A stretch of 55,371 nucleotides of DNA, taken from positions 1 through 55,371 of the forward strand of contig JAJTEF010000041.1 of assembly GCA_021300355.1 (NCBI GenBank). The letters run 5' to 3'. The stretch's first letter is position 1. Each line of letters begins with the position of its first letter. Below are positions 36,312 to 45,315 of this stretch, piece by piece. Origin of the DNA: Sphingomonadaceae bacterium (lineage in GTDB: Bacteria > Pseudomonadota > Alphaproteobacteria > Sphingomonadales > Sphingomonadaceae). A program made the translations under genes and the position numbers. The notes under the pieces were generated by a model. The model saw only the letters and a program-made list of their open reading frames with translations, was not told where the DNA came from and did not search any database.

Positions 36312-36860
36312 TTAGGTCGGCGAAACGAGAAGCGTCAGCACGCCGGTATAGGTGGTGGTCGCCTCCATCGCGGCGATGCCTGCGTTCGGGATGGTAACGA
36401 TCAGAAGCGCGTTATCGTTTACGCAGACAGGAGCGGAAGCGTTCGAAACGAATTGCCTCGATTTCGTTCCAGACGTGATAGACACAACTCGTCTAGTCAC
36501 TTCTTCCGTGAAAGACACCGTGTAAGGTAATGTGCGTGTGCCATCGTTTAATGTGAATGCATTTGCTGCGCCATCACCCGTTGCTGTGATGAAATAGCTG
36601 CCATCGGGATTGTTGCTCCAGACGCACAGCGGATCTGATTGGTTCACATCGGCCCCGGTGTTGAGCGCGGTCCGCAGGACCGTCGTATCGAAGGTGATAT
36701 CGTTAAGGTTCGAGATGCTCACTTCCGGCGTAATCGTCGCGTTGATGGTAACTGTACCCGAAGAGGTTGGCCCCGGTGTGCCTTGCGTCGCGGCATAGGC
36801 AGGCACAGCAGATGCGAAAAGGAGAGCCACCATAAAAGTCATAAAGATGCGTTTTTTCAA
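36312..36860 (-). CDS. major pilin paralogue A (first gene of pilus operon)
   Basis: From TTG 36860, with GGAG 8 bases upstream, the product is 182 residues with signal MKKRIFMTFMVALLFASAVPAYA. An ATG at 36893 opens the same frame but has no ribosome site. The mature part is paralogous to B: TVTINATITPEVSISNLNDITFDTTVLRTALNTG, CVWSNNPDGSYFITATGDGAANAFTLNDGTRT, and YTGVLTLLVSPT. It differs from B in residues near the first Cys and in the long segment before the C-terminus. The upstream 36861-37061 holds no other gene; it contains the palindrome GTTAATTAAC at 36901-36910. Confidence 0.82.
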   Translation of the reverse strand: MKKRIFMTFMVALLFASAVPAYAATQGTPGPTSSGTVTINATITPEVSISNLNDITFDTTVLRTALNTGADVNQSDPLCVWSNNPDGSYFITATGDGAANAFTLNDGTRTLPYTVSFTEEVTRRVVSITSGTKSRQFVSNASAPVCVNDNALLIVTIPNAGIAAMEATTTYTGVLTLLVSPT

Positions 36861-37061
36861 TTGCTTAACTCCATACTTACGCCCAGTAAACATATCAGGG
36901 GTTAATTAACAGCAAACATTCGAACCGCAAGCGATATCATGATTGACGAATAAGCAAGGTGTTCCCCGTCAGCACCAATGGCACAGATTTGATGTTGCGA
37001 TTTAATAGGGAATGGTCCGTCGCATCAGCCAGAATGGCTATCGGACCTTGATTTGATAAAA

Positions 37062-37083
37062 ACTGTATCCAAAGTGTATACCA
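37062..37083 (+). repeat. two imperfect 11-bp repeats near attR
   Basis: ACTGTATCCAA and AGTGTATACCA stand in tandem, two and one mismatch from the unit AGTGTATCCCA found three times near attL, and in the same orientation. They fit the right-end integrase arm sites. Confidence 0.6.
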
Positions 37084-37133
37084 AGAATACGGAAACGAAT
37101 AATATTTATATTATTCAATGCCATAAAAGTCAT

Positions 37134-37153
37134 AAATGGCTCCCCGGGAGGGA
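37134..37153. repeat. attR within the tRNA-Asn 3' end
   Basis: This is the second copy of the 20-bp repeat at 23230-23249. It covers the CCA end, acceptor and part of the T stem, so tRNA-Asn stays whole after insertion. Confidence 0.92.
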
Positions 37154-37211
37154 TTCGAACCCCCGACCAATTGATTAACAGTCAACTGCTCTACCACTGA
37201 GCTACCAGGGA
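37137..37211 (-). tRNA. tRNA-Asn (anticodon GTT)
   Basis: The 75-base minus-strand gene folds as a full cloverleaf. The acceptor arm TCCCTGG pairs with CCGGGGA, discriminator G and encoded CCA follow. The anticodon arm is GTTGA-CTGTTAA-TCAAT with anticodon GTT. The T loop is GGTTCGAATC. Its 3' end is the attachment site for the genomic island. Confidence 0.97.
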
Positions 37212-37240
37212 ACAGCCCGATATGCTCGGGCAGAGGCGCG

Positions 37241-37270
37241 CCTATAGCAGCGCTTTTTCGCATTTGGCAA
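37241..37270 (-). promoter_or_regulatory. likely promoter of tRNA-Asn
   Basis: On the minus strand, TTGCCA (37270-37265) and TATAGG (37246-37241) are spaced by 18 bases, 30 bases before the tRNA. A GCCCGA/TCGGGC hairpin (37215-37231) lies in the leader. Confidence 0.5.
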
Positions 37271-37285
37271 GCGCCCATTGCCAGT

Positions 37286-38062
37286 TCAGACAATAAATTG
37301 TTCCATTGCAATGCGATCATCCAGTGCATGTTCGGGATCGAACAAAAGCGTCAGTGATCGATTGCGGTCCAATGCCACTTCTACTTGCGCAATATCGCGG
37401 ATTTCGCGTTGGTCGGCAACCGCGCTGACGGGGCGTTTGCTGGCCTCCAAAATGTTGATTTTGATGACATAGCGGTCTGGAAGAATGGCACCTTTCCAAC
37501 GGCGGGGCCGAAAGGGGCTGATGGGCGTGAGCGCCAGCAACGACGAATCGAGCGGCAAGATGGGGCCGTTTGCAGAAAGGTTATAGGCGGTCGAACCTGC
37601 GGGCGTGGATACCAATATGCCGTCACTTATAAGTTCGGGGATAACGGCCCGGCCATTGACAGAAATCTCCAGCTTGGCCGCTTGCCGGGTTTCACGCAGC
37701 AACGAGACTTCGTTGATTGCGGACAATGTAAACTTCTGACCACTGATTGTTGTGATATTTGCTGTCAGGGGACGAACGGAGAATGACTTTGCGCGTTGCA
37801 GCCGCGCGTGCAGATCATGCAGATCCCAGCTGTTCATCAGGAAACCGATTGTGCCCAAGTTCATGCCGTAAGCAGGAATGTCGCGGCGGCTTTCCAACAA
37901 TTGATGCAAAACCTGCAGCATGTGGCCATCGCCGCCAAGGACGATTACAGCGTCGGCGCTATCCAGCGAGACAAAGTCATGAACTTCACGAAGCTGCGCT
38001 TCGGCCTCGCGCGCCTGCGGCGTCGCTGACGATATTATCGCAAGTTGCGTATATTTGGTCAT
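37286..38062 (-). CDS. nadK: NAD kinase
   Basis: It phosphorylates NAD to NADP. The 258-residue length fits alphaproteobacterial NadK. Signatures are the diacylglycerol-kinase-type GGDG at residues 43-46 (VIVLGGDGHMLQVLH), YGMNLGTIGFLMN, AINEVSLLR, ISDGILVSTPAGSTAYNLSANGPILPLDSSLLALTPISPF. The start overlaps the moaA end by 4 bp, so the two are coupled. Cytosolic and secure. Confidence 0.95.
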   Translation of the reverse strand: MTKYTQLAIISSATPQAREAEAQLREVHDFVSLDSADAVIVLGGDGHMLQVLHQLLESRRDIPAYGMNLGTIGFLMNSWDLHDLHARLQRAKSFSVRPLTANITTISGQKFTLSAINEVSLLRETRQAAKLEISVNGRAVIPELISDGILVSTPAGSTAYNLSANGPILPLDSSLLALTPISPFRPRRWKGAILPDRYVIKINILEASKRPVSAVADQREIRDIAQVEVALDRNRSLTLLFDPEHALDDRIAMEQFIV

Positions 38063-39045
38063 CCACCTGTTGCATTCATATGTCGCTTCAACCTCAAGTC
38101 AGGCTGCGCGAATTGGTTTTCGAATTCATGGCGTTGGGGTTTAAGCCGCAACGCCGTCTGAAGCAAATGGTCGACGTCGGACGGCACGCCTTCGCGTAAT
38201 GCTTTGCGCAAATCGACGTGCAGTTCCGACCCAAGGCACATATAGATTTTGCCATCGGTGGTAAGGCGGATGCGATTGCAATGGTCGCAGAAATTCTGGC
38301 TCATTGGCGTGATAAGGCCGAGGCGCAGACCCAATGGATCCACGCGCCAGTATCGCGCAGGGCCCGCGCTTTTATGCGCCAGCGGATGCAGGTCATAATG
38401 TTGACGGATGGGCGCGGTGAAGGCGTCGAGCGAGATATATTGCGCCTCGCGCTCCGATACGCCCGTTCCCAGCGGCATTGTTTCAATCAGGGTGAGATCA
38501 AAGCCATGCTCCGCGCAAAACGCCACCATGGGCATCAGCGCGTCTTCATTTTCGCCTTTCAAGGCAACCATGTTGATTTTGATGGCGAGGCCATTGGCTT
38601 TCGCAGCGTGAATGCCCTTCAATACCGTGTCGAGGTCTCCCCCGCGGCTTATCGTCTTAAACTGATCCGGGTCGAGCGTATCCAAGCTTACATTGATGCG
38701 CTTCATGCCCGCGCTGGCAAGAATGGGCGCGAATTGTTCCAACCGGCTGCCGTTGCTCGTCATCGTCAACTCTTCAAGCGCGCCGCTTTTCACATGCTGC
38801 CCAAGGGCGTTGATAAGAACGGCAATGTCGCGGCGCACCAGCGGCTCCCCGCCGGTTAGGCGAATTTTGCGAATGCCATGGTCTATAAATCGCGCGACCA
38901 GCGTCGTGATTTCATCATAGCTTAGCAAATCGGGATGCGGCAAAAAGCTCTGCATTTCGGGCATGCAATATGTGCAACGGAAATTGCAACGGTCGGTCAC
39001 CGATATCCGTAAATAGTCGATACTGCGTCCAAATCCGTCGATCAT
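38059..39045 (-). CDS. moaA: GTP 3',8-cyclase (molybdopterin biosynthesis)
   Basis: This radical-SAM enzyme begins molybdenum-cofactor synthesis. The N-terminal 4Fe-4S cluster is Cys20, Cys24 and Cys27 in TDRCNFRCTYCMP. The second, substrate-binding cluster is CDHCNRIRLTTDGKIYMC near the C-terminus. KIRLTGGEPLVRRDI and TMTSNGSRL are also family marks. I start at MIDGFGRSIDYLR (39045); the frame stays open upstream but that part overlaps the mfd end. The length of 328 aa is normal. It is coupled to nadK. Confidence 0.95.
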   Translation of the reverse strand: MIDGFGRSIDYLRISVTDRCNFRCTYCMPEMQSFLPHPDLLSYDEITTLVARFIDHGIRKIRLTGGEPLVRRDIAVLINALGQHVKSGALEELTMTSNGSRLEQFAPILASAGMKRINVSLDTLDPDQFKTISRGGDLDTVLKGIHAAKANGLAIKINMVALKGENEDALMPMVAFCAEHGFDLTLIETMPLGTGVSEREAQYISLDAFTAPIRQHYDLHPLAHKSAGPARYWRVDPLGLRLGLITPMSQNFCDHCNRIRLTTDGKIYMCLGSELHVDLRKALREGVPSDVDHLLQTALRLKPQRHEFENQFAQPDLRLKRHMNATGG

Positions 39046-39122
39046 TTTTGCGATGTAAGCGGAAAAGCTTGCGCTACCAAGCTGAATTAACTTGCCGAAA
39101 GGGTTCGGAAAGTTTTTAGCTG

Positions 39123-42100
39123 CTATGGTCGTGAAGGGGAACCATGCCGGCGGGCAAGATTTGCAAGGCCGCGTGACAGCTGCAAGCAGCCGTTGAGCCG
39201 CGCTGCGGGGTCGCCCCATATGCGGTTGATAACCAGCTTGCTGTCCGGACGCAGCTTTGCGGTCTCGCCCAATTTGTCGACATAGGCCAACAACCCTGAG
39301 ACATTGGGCGGTGTGTCCTGATGGAAACTGACCAACGTACCACGCGCGCCAACCTCAATTTTTGCGACCTGCGCAACGAGCGCATTTTGCTTGATCTGGA
39401 TAAGCTTCAGCAGGTTCTGCGTTGGTTCCGGTATCGGGCCGAAGCGATCGGTCATTTCCGCGGCAAAACCTTCGATATCCTGACCTTCTTCGAGATCGTT
39501 CAAACGGCGATAGAGCGCCATGCGGACCGAAAGATCGGGTACATAATCTTCGGGAATAAGGATTGGCGCATCGATGGTGATTTGCGGCGAGAAGCTGCCG
39601 CGCGGTTTCGCGAGGCCATGCGCGCCGGCACGTGCCTCCAAGATCGCTTCTTCGAGCATCGATTGGTACAATTCAAAGCCGACCTCTTTGATATGGCCGG
39701 ACTGTTCATCGCCCACCAAGTTACCCGCACCGCGAATGTCGAGATCGTGGCTCGCAAGCTGGAACCCGGCACCAAGGCTGTCGAGGTCACCAAGCACCTT
39801 GAGACGCTTTTCGGCCGTTTCGGTCAGTACACGATTCGGTTCATGTGTCAGATAGGCATAAGCACGGGTTTTCGAACGCCCGACGCGTCCACGCAGCTGA
39901 TATAATTGGGCAAGGCCAAAGCGGTCGGCGCGGTGGATGATCAAGGTGTTGGCGCTCGGTATGTCCAGCCCGCTTTCGACAATCGTCGTCGACAAAAGGA
40001 CATCGTAGCGCTTTTCATAGAATGCGCTCATGCGTTCTTCGACCTGCGTCGGTGACATTTGCCCGTGCGCGGTGACATATTTTACTTCAGGCACTTCAGT
40101 CCGCAGATATTCTTCGATCTCGGTAAGATCGGTTATGCGCGGCACGACAAAGAAGCTTTGCCCGCCACGATAATGTTCACGCAGCAACGCTTCGCGTAGC
40201 ACTACGGGGTCCCATGGCATAACATAGGTACGCACCGCCAGACGGTCGACAGGGGGTGTCTGGATGACCGACAGCTCGCGCAGGCCAGACATCGCCATTT
40301 GCAGCGTGCGCGGGATCGGTGTGGCCGTCAGCGTCAGCATGTGCACGTCGGTCTTCAGCGCCTTCAACTGCTCCTTATGATTGACGCCGAACCGTTGTTC
40401 TTCGTCAACGATGACGAGGCCAAGCCGTTTGAACGCAAGCGACTTTGCAAGAACGGCATGGGTCCCAATCACGATGTCCAAAGTGCCATCCGCCAAGGCT
40501 TCACGCGTTTGCGCAGCTTCAGCGGTCGGAACGAGCCGTGAAAGCCGGCCGAGCTTTAATGGCAGGTCACGGAAGCGTTCGGCAAAGTTCGAATAATGCT
40601 GCCGCGCCAGCAATGTCGTCGGCGCAATGACCGCCACCTGAAGTCCCGCCATCGCGGCTGCAAATGCCGCGCGCATGGCGACTTCGGTTTTTCCAAACCC
40701 GACATCGCCGCACACGAGCCGGTCCATCGGTTTGCCTGCGGACAAATCCTGAAGTACTTCTTCAATCACGCGCAACTGGTCTTCGGTTTCCTCATAAGGG
40801 AAACGGTCGACAAAGCCGGCATAGGCAGGACCGTCGACTTCAATGATCGAACCCGGACGAAGCGCACGTTCGGCCGCGGTTTTAAGTAGTTCACCCGCGA
40901 TTGCGCGGACGCGTTCCTTCAGCTTTGACTTGCGCCGCTGCCATGCCTCACCGCCCAACTTGTCGAGTGATACATGCTCGCTGTCGGACCCATAGCGTGA
41001 CAGGACATCGATATTCTCAACGGGGACATAAAGCTTGTCTCCGCCCGAATATGTCAGGGCAACGCAGTCGTGGGGGCTGTTGCCCACGGGTATCGAAATC
41101 AAGCCTTCATAACGGCCAATACCATGGTCCTGATGCACCACCAGATCGCCGGGGGTCAGCGCGGCAAGTTCGGCCATGAAGGCATCGGCGGATTTACGGC
41201 GCTTTTGCCGGCGCACGAGCCGATCGCCCAGCATGTCCTGTTCGCTTAAGACGGCTATGTCCGGCGTTGAAAAGCCATGGTCCAATGGCAACACAACCAT
41301 CGCCGTCCGCCCTGCGGCCACGCCCAATGCTTGCTGCCAACCGTCCGCATCTACGATGGACGGCGCGCCATGATCCGCCAGCAAACCCTTCAACCGCTCG
41401 CGTGCGCCAATGGAATAGCTTGCGATGATGGTTTTGGTCTTTTTGCTATGCAGCGATTTCAGATGCGCGGCGACAGCTTCGTAGACATTGGCTTTCTGCG
41501 TGCGTTCCGGTGCGAAATCGCGCGCTGCAGCGATACCGAAATCAATGACGCTGGCGGATTCGGGCTGCGCGAATGGCGTAATCAGGTGCGCGGCATTGTC
41601 ATCGAAAAGCTGGTCGAGTTCGCCGCCGCTTAAATAAAGCATCTCGGGCGGCAAGGGGCGATAGCTGCCGGGTTCTGCGGCCTGCGCCTTCACGCGGTTT
41701 TCGTGATAATCGGTGATGGAATCCAGTCGTGACTGGCCCGCGGCAATCGCACCGCTATCGCGAATGACAAGCGCGTCGGCCCCGACATGGTCAAAGATCG
41801 TCGCCATGCGCTCTTCGAACAATGGCAACCAATGGTCCATGCCCGAAAGCCTGCGGCCTTCCGAAACAGCCTGATAGAGCGGGTCGCCGGTTGCAGTCAC
41901 GCCAAAGCGTTCGCGGTAGCCAACACGGAAACGCTTAATCGCGTCTTCGTCCATAAGGGCTTCAACCGCGGGCAAGATATCGAAATGTTCGACTTGGTCG
42001 ATGCTGCGTTGATCGGACGGATTGAAACGGCGGATGCTTTCGATTTCGTCGCCGAAGAAATCGAGACGAAGACCGACTTCGCTACCGGCGGGAAACAGGT

Positions 42101-42608
42101 CGACAATGCTCCCCCGGATTGCGAATTCGCCCGCGTCGGCCACGGTATCTACCCGGAAATAGCCATTTGATTGCAGCAATGACGCAAGCCGTTCGCGGCT
42201 GATTTCGCGGCCAGCCGCCAAGCGTTCACCCGTCTGGCGAATGCGGAAGGGTGTAACATATTTTTGGATGACTGCACCGATGGTGGTGACCACCAACTGC
42301 TTCTTTTTTGCAGGCTGTTGAAGCGCTTGCAATGTCGACATGCGCTGCGACGTGACCGCAACGGAGGGCGATGCGCGATCATAGGGCAGGCAATCCCATC
42401 CCGGCAGAATCAATATTTCAAGTTCAGGCGCAAAAAATGGCACAGCGTCGGCAATCGCGCGCATCGCGGCTTCATCAGGCGCTATGTATAGCGTGCGTGC
42501 TTTGGCTGCGCGTGTTAGGTCGGCAAGCAGAAGCGGCGCAAAACCCGGCGGCACCGACGCGAGCGTCAGCGCGTTGCGACTGGTTGTGATCCGCTGCAAA
42601 TCAATCAT
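39123..42608 (-). CDS. mfd: transcription-repair coupling factor
   Basis: Mfd pushes stalled RNA polymerase off lesions and recruits UvrA. The 1161 residues include the UvrB-homology N-terminus (LPGWDCLPYDRASPS), the RNA-polymerase interaction domain (DLVVHQDHGIGRYEGL), the RecG-like translocase with Walker A GDVGFGKT and motif II VDEEQRFGV, motif III TATPIPRTLQMAM, motif V/VI ATTIVESGLDIPSAN and QLRGRVGRSKTRAYAYL. The start overlaps the sdhE end by 4 bp. Confidence 0.96.
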   Translation of the reverse strand: MIDLQRITTSRNALTLASVPPGFAPLLLADLTRAAKARTLYIAPDEAAMRAIADAVPFFAPELEILILPGWDCLPYDRASPSVAVTSQRMSTLQALQQPAKKKQLVVTTIGAVIQKYVTPFRIRQTGERLAAGREISRERLASLLQSNGYFRVDTVADAGEFAIRGSIVDLFPAGSEVGLRLDFFGDEIESIRRFNPSDQRSIDQVEHFDILPAVEALMDEDAIKRFRVGYRERFGVTATGDPLYQAVSEGRRLSGMDHWLPLFEERMATIFDHVGADALVIRDSGAIAAGQSRLDSITDYHENRVKAQAAEPGSYRPLPPEMLYLSGGELDQLFDDNAAHLITPFAQPESASVIDFGIAAARDFAPERTQKANVYEAVAAHLKSLHSKKTKTIIASYSIGARERLKGLLADHGAPSIVDADGWQQALGVAAGRTAMVVLPLDHGFSTPDIAVLSEQDMLGDRLVRRQKRRKSADAFMAELAALTPGDLVVHQDHGIGRYEGLISIPVGNSPHDCVALTYSGGDKLYVPVENIDVLSRYGSDSEHVSLDKLGGEAWQRRKSKLKERVRAIAGELLKTAAERALRPGSIIEVDGPAYAGFVDRFPYEETEDQLRVIEEVLQDLSAGKPMDRLVCGDVGFGKTEVAMRAAFAAAMAGLQVAVIAPTTLLARQHYSNFAERFRDLPLKLGRLSRLVPTAEAAQTREALADGTLDIVIGTHAVLAKSLAFKRLGLVIVDEEQRFGVNHKEQLKALKTDVHMLTLTATPIPRTLQMAMSGLRELSVIQTPPVDRLAVRTYVMPWDPVVLREALLREHYRGGQSFFVVPRITDLTEIEEYLRTEVPEVKYVTAHGQMSPTQVEERMSAFYEKRYDVLLSTTIVESGLDIPSANTLIIHRADRFGLAQLYQLRGRVGRSKTRAYAYLTHEPNRVLTETAEKRLKVLGDLDSLGAGFQLASHDLDIRGAGNLVGDEQSGHIKEVGFELYQSMLEEAILEARAGAHGLAKPRGSFSPQITIDAPILIPEDYVPDLSVRMALYRRLNDLEEGQDIEGFAAEMTDRFGPIPEPTQNLLKLIQIKQNALVAQVAKIEVGARGTLVSFHQDTPPNVSGLLAYVDKLGETAKLRPDSKLVINRIWGDPAARLNGCLQLSRGLANLARRHGSPSRP

Positions 42609-42901
42609 GGGTTTTGGGTGCTAAGCCCTTCAGGCAGCGTGATGAAATTCAGCTGCATCAGTTGGTCCATCAATGGCCCCGCAAAGGCAGGGTCGGGCGG
42701 CGCGGTGCCGAGTGCCCACGCCATGATGTCGACATCTTCCTCATCAATCAAACGTTCGAACCATTCATATTCGACTTCGCCCCAGTTGGCGGAGCATTGG
42801 TCGAAAAAGCCGCCGACCATGGCGTCCGCTTCGCGCGTGCCGCGGTGATGTGCACGATAATGCAATTTGCGACGATATGGGTCAGCGTCCATGTAACGCA
42901 T
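42605..42901 (-). CDS. sdhE: succinate dehydrogenase assembly factor 2
   Basis: A 98-residue factor that helps covalent attachment of FAD to SdhA. The family motif RGTREADAMVGGF is present (residues 20-32) followed by YEWFERLIDEEDVDIMAWALG. It is coupled to mfd and divergent from recG across 51 bp, the normal place for this gene in many alphaproteobacteria. Confidence 0.92.
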   Translation of the reverse strand: MRYMDADPYRRKLHYRAHHRGTREADAMVGGFFDQCSANWGEVEYEWFERLIDEEDVDIMAWALGTAPPDPAFAGPLMDQLMQLNFITLPEGLSTQNP

Positions 42902-42952
42902 CCTTTATGCTGGTGGCGTGAAATGATTTGCGGGTTATAAGCGGCCCTAGTC

Positions 42953-44897
42953 ATGCGTCCCGATATACTCAATCCGTTATTTGCAGAAGTTCGCGCCATG
43001 AAGGGCGTTGGCCCTGGTCTGGCAAAGCCTCTTGAGCGCCTTGGGCTCGAGCGGGTGAAGGATGTTCTGTATCATTTTCCGGCCAACTGGACCTATCGTA
43101 AGGCGGTTTCCTTGCTGGATGTCGCCGATGTCGGCAGCAACATCATTGTCACCGTTACAGTCATGGACCACCGCAACAGCAACAACGCCCGCGCACCGTT
43201 GCGGATATTCGTTGCGGATGTCGCCGGAAACTATCTGACGCTCACCTTTTTCGGCCGAAATGGTTGGTGGGCACGCAATCAACTGCCCGTTGGGGAGAAA
43301 CGGATCATTTCGGGCAAGCTCGAACGCTATGGCGACGAATTGCAAATGGTGCACCCCGATCATGTCGTTCCCGTCGACAGCGATACGTCACCTGGCCTTG
43401 CCGAGCCGATTTATCCACTCTCCGATGGACTAACTAACAAACGCATGGGGCAACTTGCGGGGGCCGCATTGCAGGATGTGCCCGACCTCCCCGAATGGAT
43501 TGAGCCAACTTTGGTCGCTGGCCGGAACTGGCCCAACTGGACGGCTGCGATGGGAAGCGTGCACCGCAGGGACGACCAGTCCGTACGCGACAGGCTGGCC
43601 TATGATGAATTGTTCAGCAATCAGCTCGCTATGCGGCTTATCCGCGCGGCGATGGACAAACGTACAGCCGTGCCCGTGGCGGGTGATGGCTCGTTAATCT
43701 CGCTGTTAAAGCTGCCATTTGCCCTCACGGGGGCACAAAAGCGCGCTATTGCCGAAATTGAGGGCGACTTGGCGCAATCACGGCCGATGTTGCGCTTGCT
43801 GCAAGGTGATGTCGGCGCTGGTAAGACGATGGTTGCGCTCATGGCATTGCTGCGCGCGGTGGAGTCGGGGATGCAGGCGGCCATGTTGGCGCCAACCGAA
43901 ATTCTGGCGCGCCAGCATTATGCTGGCCTTCAAAAGCTGCTGGCGGGGATGCCCGTGAATATTGCAATCCTAACGGGCCGCGAAAAAGGCAGCCTGCGCG
44001 AAGCAACGCTGATGGGGCTGGCCGATGGTTCGATTCACATCCTCGTTGGCACCCATGCGATTTTTCAAGAGGCCGTGACCTATAAATCGCTCGCCGTGGC
44101 GGTTATCGACGAGCAGCACCATGGACAGTTCGATCCTTGATGAGCTTCTACCCGGTCGCACCCCCGTTGAAACACGCGTCATGTCGCAGGACCGGCTCGC
44201 TGAATTGATTGACGGCGTTGCCCGCCATCTCGCCGCAGGGAAACAGGCGTTTTGGGTGTGCCCCTTGGTCGAAGAAAGCGACAAGAGCGACCTTGCTGCC
44301 GCCGAACAGCGCGCAGAAATGCTGCGCTTACGTTTTGGACCGCAGGTTGCGTTGGTGCACGGGCGTATGCGGGGTGCCGAAAAAGACGCGGTTATGGAAC
44401 GCTTCGTTGCGGGCGAGACACGGTTGCTTGTGGCGACGACGGTCATCGAAGTTGGCGTTGATGTCCCTAATGCCAGCCTGATGGTTATAGAGGCCGCGGA
44501 TCGCTTTGGGCTCGCGCAATTGCATCAGCTGCGCGGGCGGGTCGGTCGCGGATCAGAGAAATCGGTCTGTGTTCTGGTGCGTACGACGCAAATTGGTGAG
44601 ACGGCGCGCGCGCGTCTTGCGCTTATGCGCGAGACCAATGACGGATTTCGTATCGCCGAGGAAGATCTCAAGCTGCGCGGTGCCGGCGAATTGCTGGGAA
44701 CGCGCCAATCGGGCGACAGCCCGTTTCGCGTTGCCACGCCAGAGCAAGTGCGTGAACTTATCGGCGTTGCGGCAGATGATGCGCGGCTTTTGTTGGAACG
44801 CGATGGCGGACTTGATGGTCCGCGTGGGCAGGCCGCGCGTGTGGCTCTCTATCTATTTGAACGAGATGCCGGTGTGGCTACGCTGCGCGGCGGTTAG
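42953..44897 (+). pseudogene. recG: RecG branch-migration helicase with internal deletion and frameshift
   Basis: RecG remodels stalled forks and Holliday junctions. The first frame (42953-44140) has the wedge/OB domain and helicase domain 1: Walker A GDVGAGKT, PTEILARQHY and VGTHAIFQEAV, motif II VIDEQH. Then it stops after HGQFDP. The second frame restarts at about 44121 with MDSSILDELLPGRTPVETRV and runs to a normal C-terminus (LIVATTVIEVGVDVPNA, LHQLRGRVGRG). The roughly 43 residues expected between them, including R-F-G-V and motif III TATPIPRTL, are missing. A simple frameshift repair would not restore these residues. Confidence 0.88.
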
Positions 44898-45217
44898 CGC
44901 AGCTTTGGCGAGATGATTTTAAGCAGCTCAACAAAATGGGGTAAACGTAACACGCGTTCAAACTGAAAACCGGCGCGGTTGTCCGACGTCCAGATAACCA
45001 GCGCCTCGATTCTGCCGATGACGGGCAACCGAAGTTCGACGCGCTCCCCACCTTCGAAGCCGGGGTTATCGTCGATCATGAAGCCATGCGCGGAGACGTT
45101 GATGATGTGAATTTGCGTGTCACCGCGCAATTTACTCTCGGCTATGACGGTGTGGTTCGCGCGGTGACGGGCCGCCATGCGGAAATCCAGATCAGGGTTC
45201 GGAACTGCTTGCGCCAT
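44894..45217 (-). CDS. single-domain PilZ protein
   Basis: The 107-residue protein fits the PilZ fold used to bind cyclic di-GMP: ARHRANHTVIAESKLRGDTQIHIINVSAHGFMIDD, then VELRLPVIGRIEALVIWTSDNRAGFQFE. The R-x-x-x-R site is only partly matched (RMAARHR at about 13-19), whereas the D/N-x-S-x-x-G motif reads NVSAHGF. Binding is therefore plausible but not certain. It converges with recG and the stop codons overlap. Confidence 0.83.
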   Translation of the reverse strand: MAQAVPNPDLDFRMAARHRANHTVIAESKLRGDTQIHIINVSAHGFMIDDNPGFEGGERVELRLPVIGRIEALVIWTSDNRAGFQFERVLRLPHFVELLKIISPKLR

Positions 45218-45315
45218 GTTTTGCGGCCTCGTGCGGTAATTATTGTTGGTTAATCACCGTACCGCCAAGTTCCAAAGATTTGGTAAAACCACGCTTCACA
45301 ATTTTACCGACGCGC

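Larger units (their letters stand above)
23230..37153. mobile_element. 13.9-kb integrative genomic island in tRNA-Asn
   Basis: The interval is bounded by a perfect 20-bp direct repeat. The right copy is the 3' end of the tRNA-Asn gene and the left copy stands alone. A tyrosine-integrase gene lies just inside the left repeat, followed by small unknown genes, an AlpA-type regulator and a RepA-like AAA ATPase, the usual core of a tRNA-integrated element. Cargo is an FG-GAP lipoprotein, a sulfatase, an IS remnant and a chaperone-usher pilus operon. The 27172-29592 part is visibly richer in A+T than the flanks. No conjugation genes are seen. The integrase is broken, so the island is probably fixed unless helped in trans. 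Confidence 0.9.
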
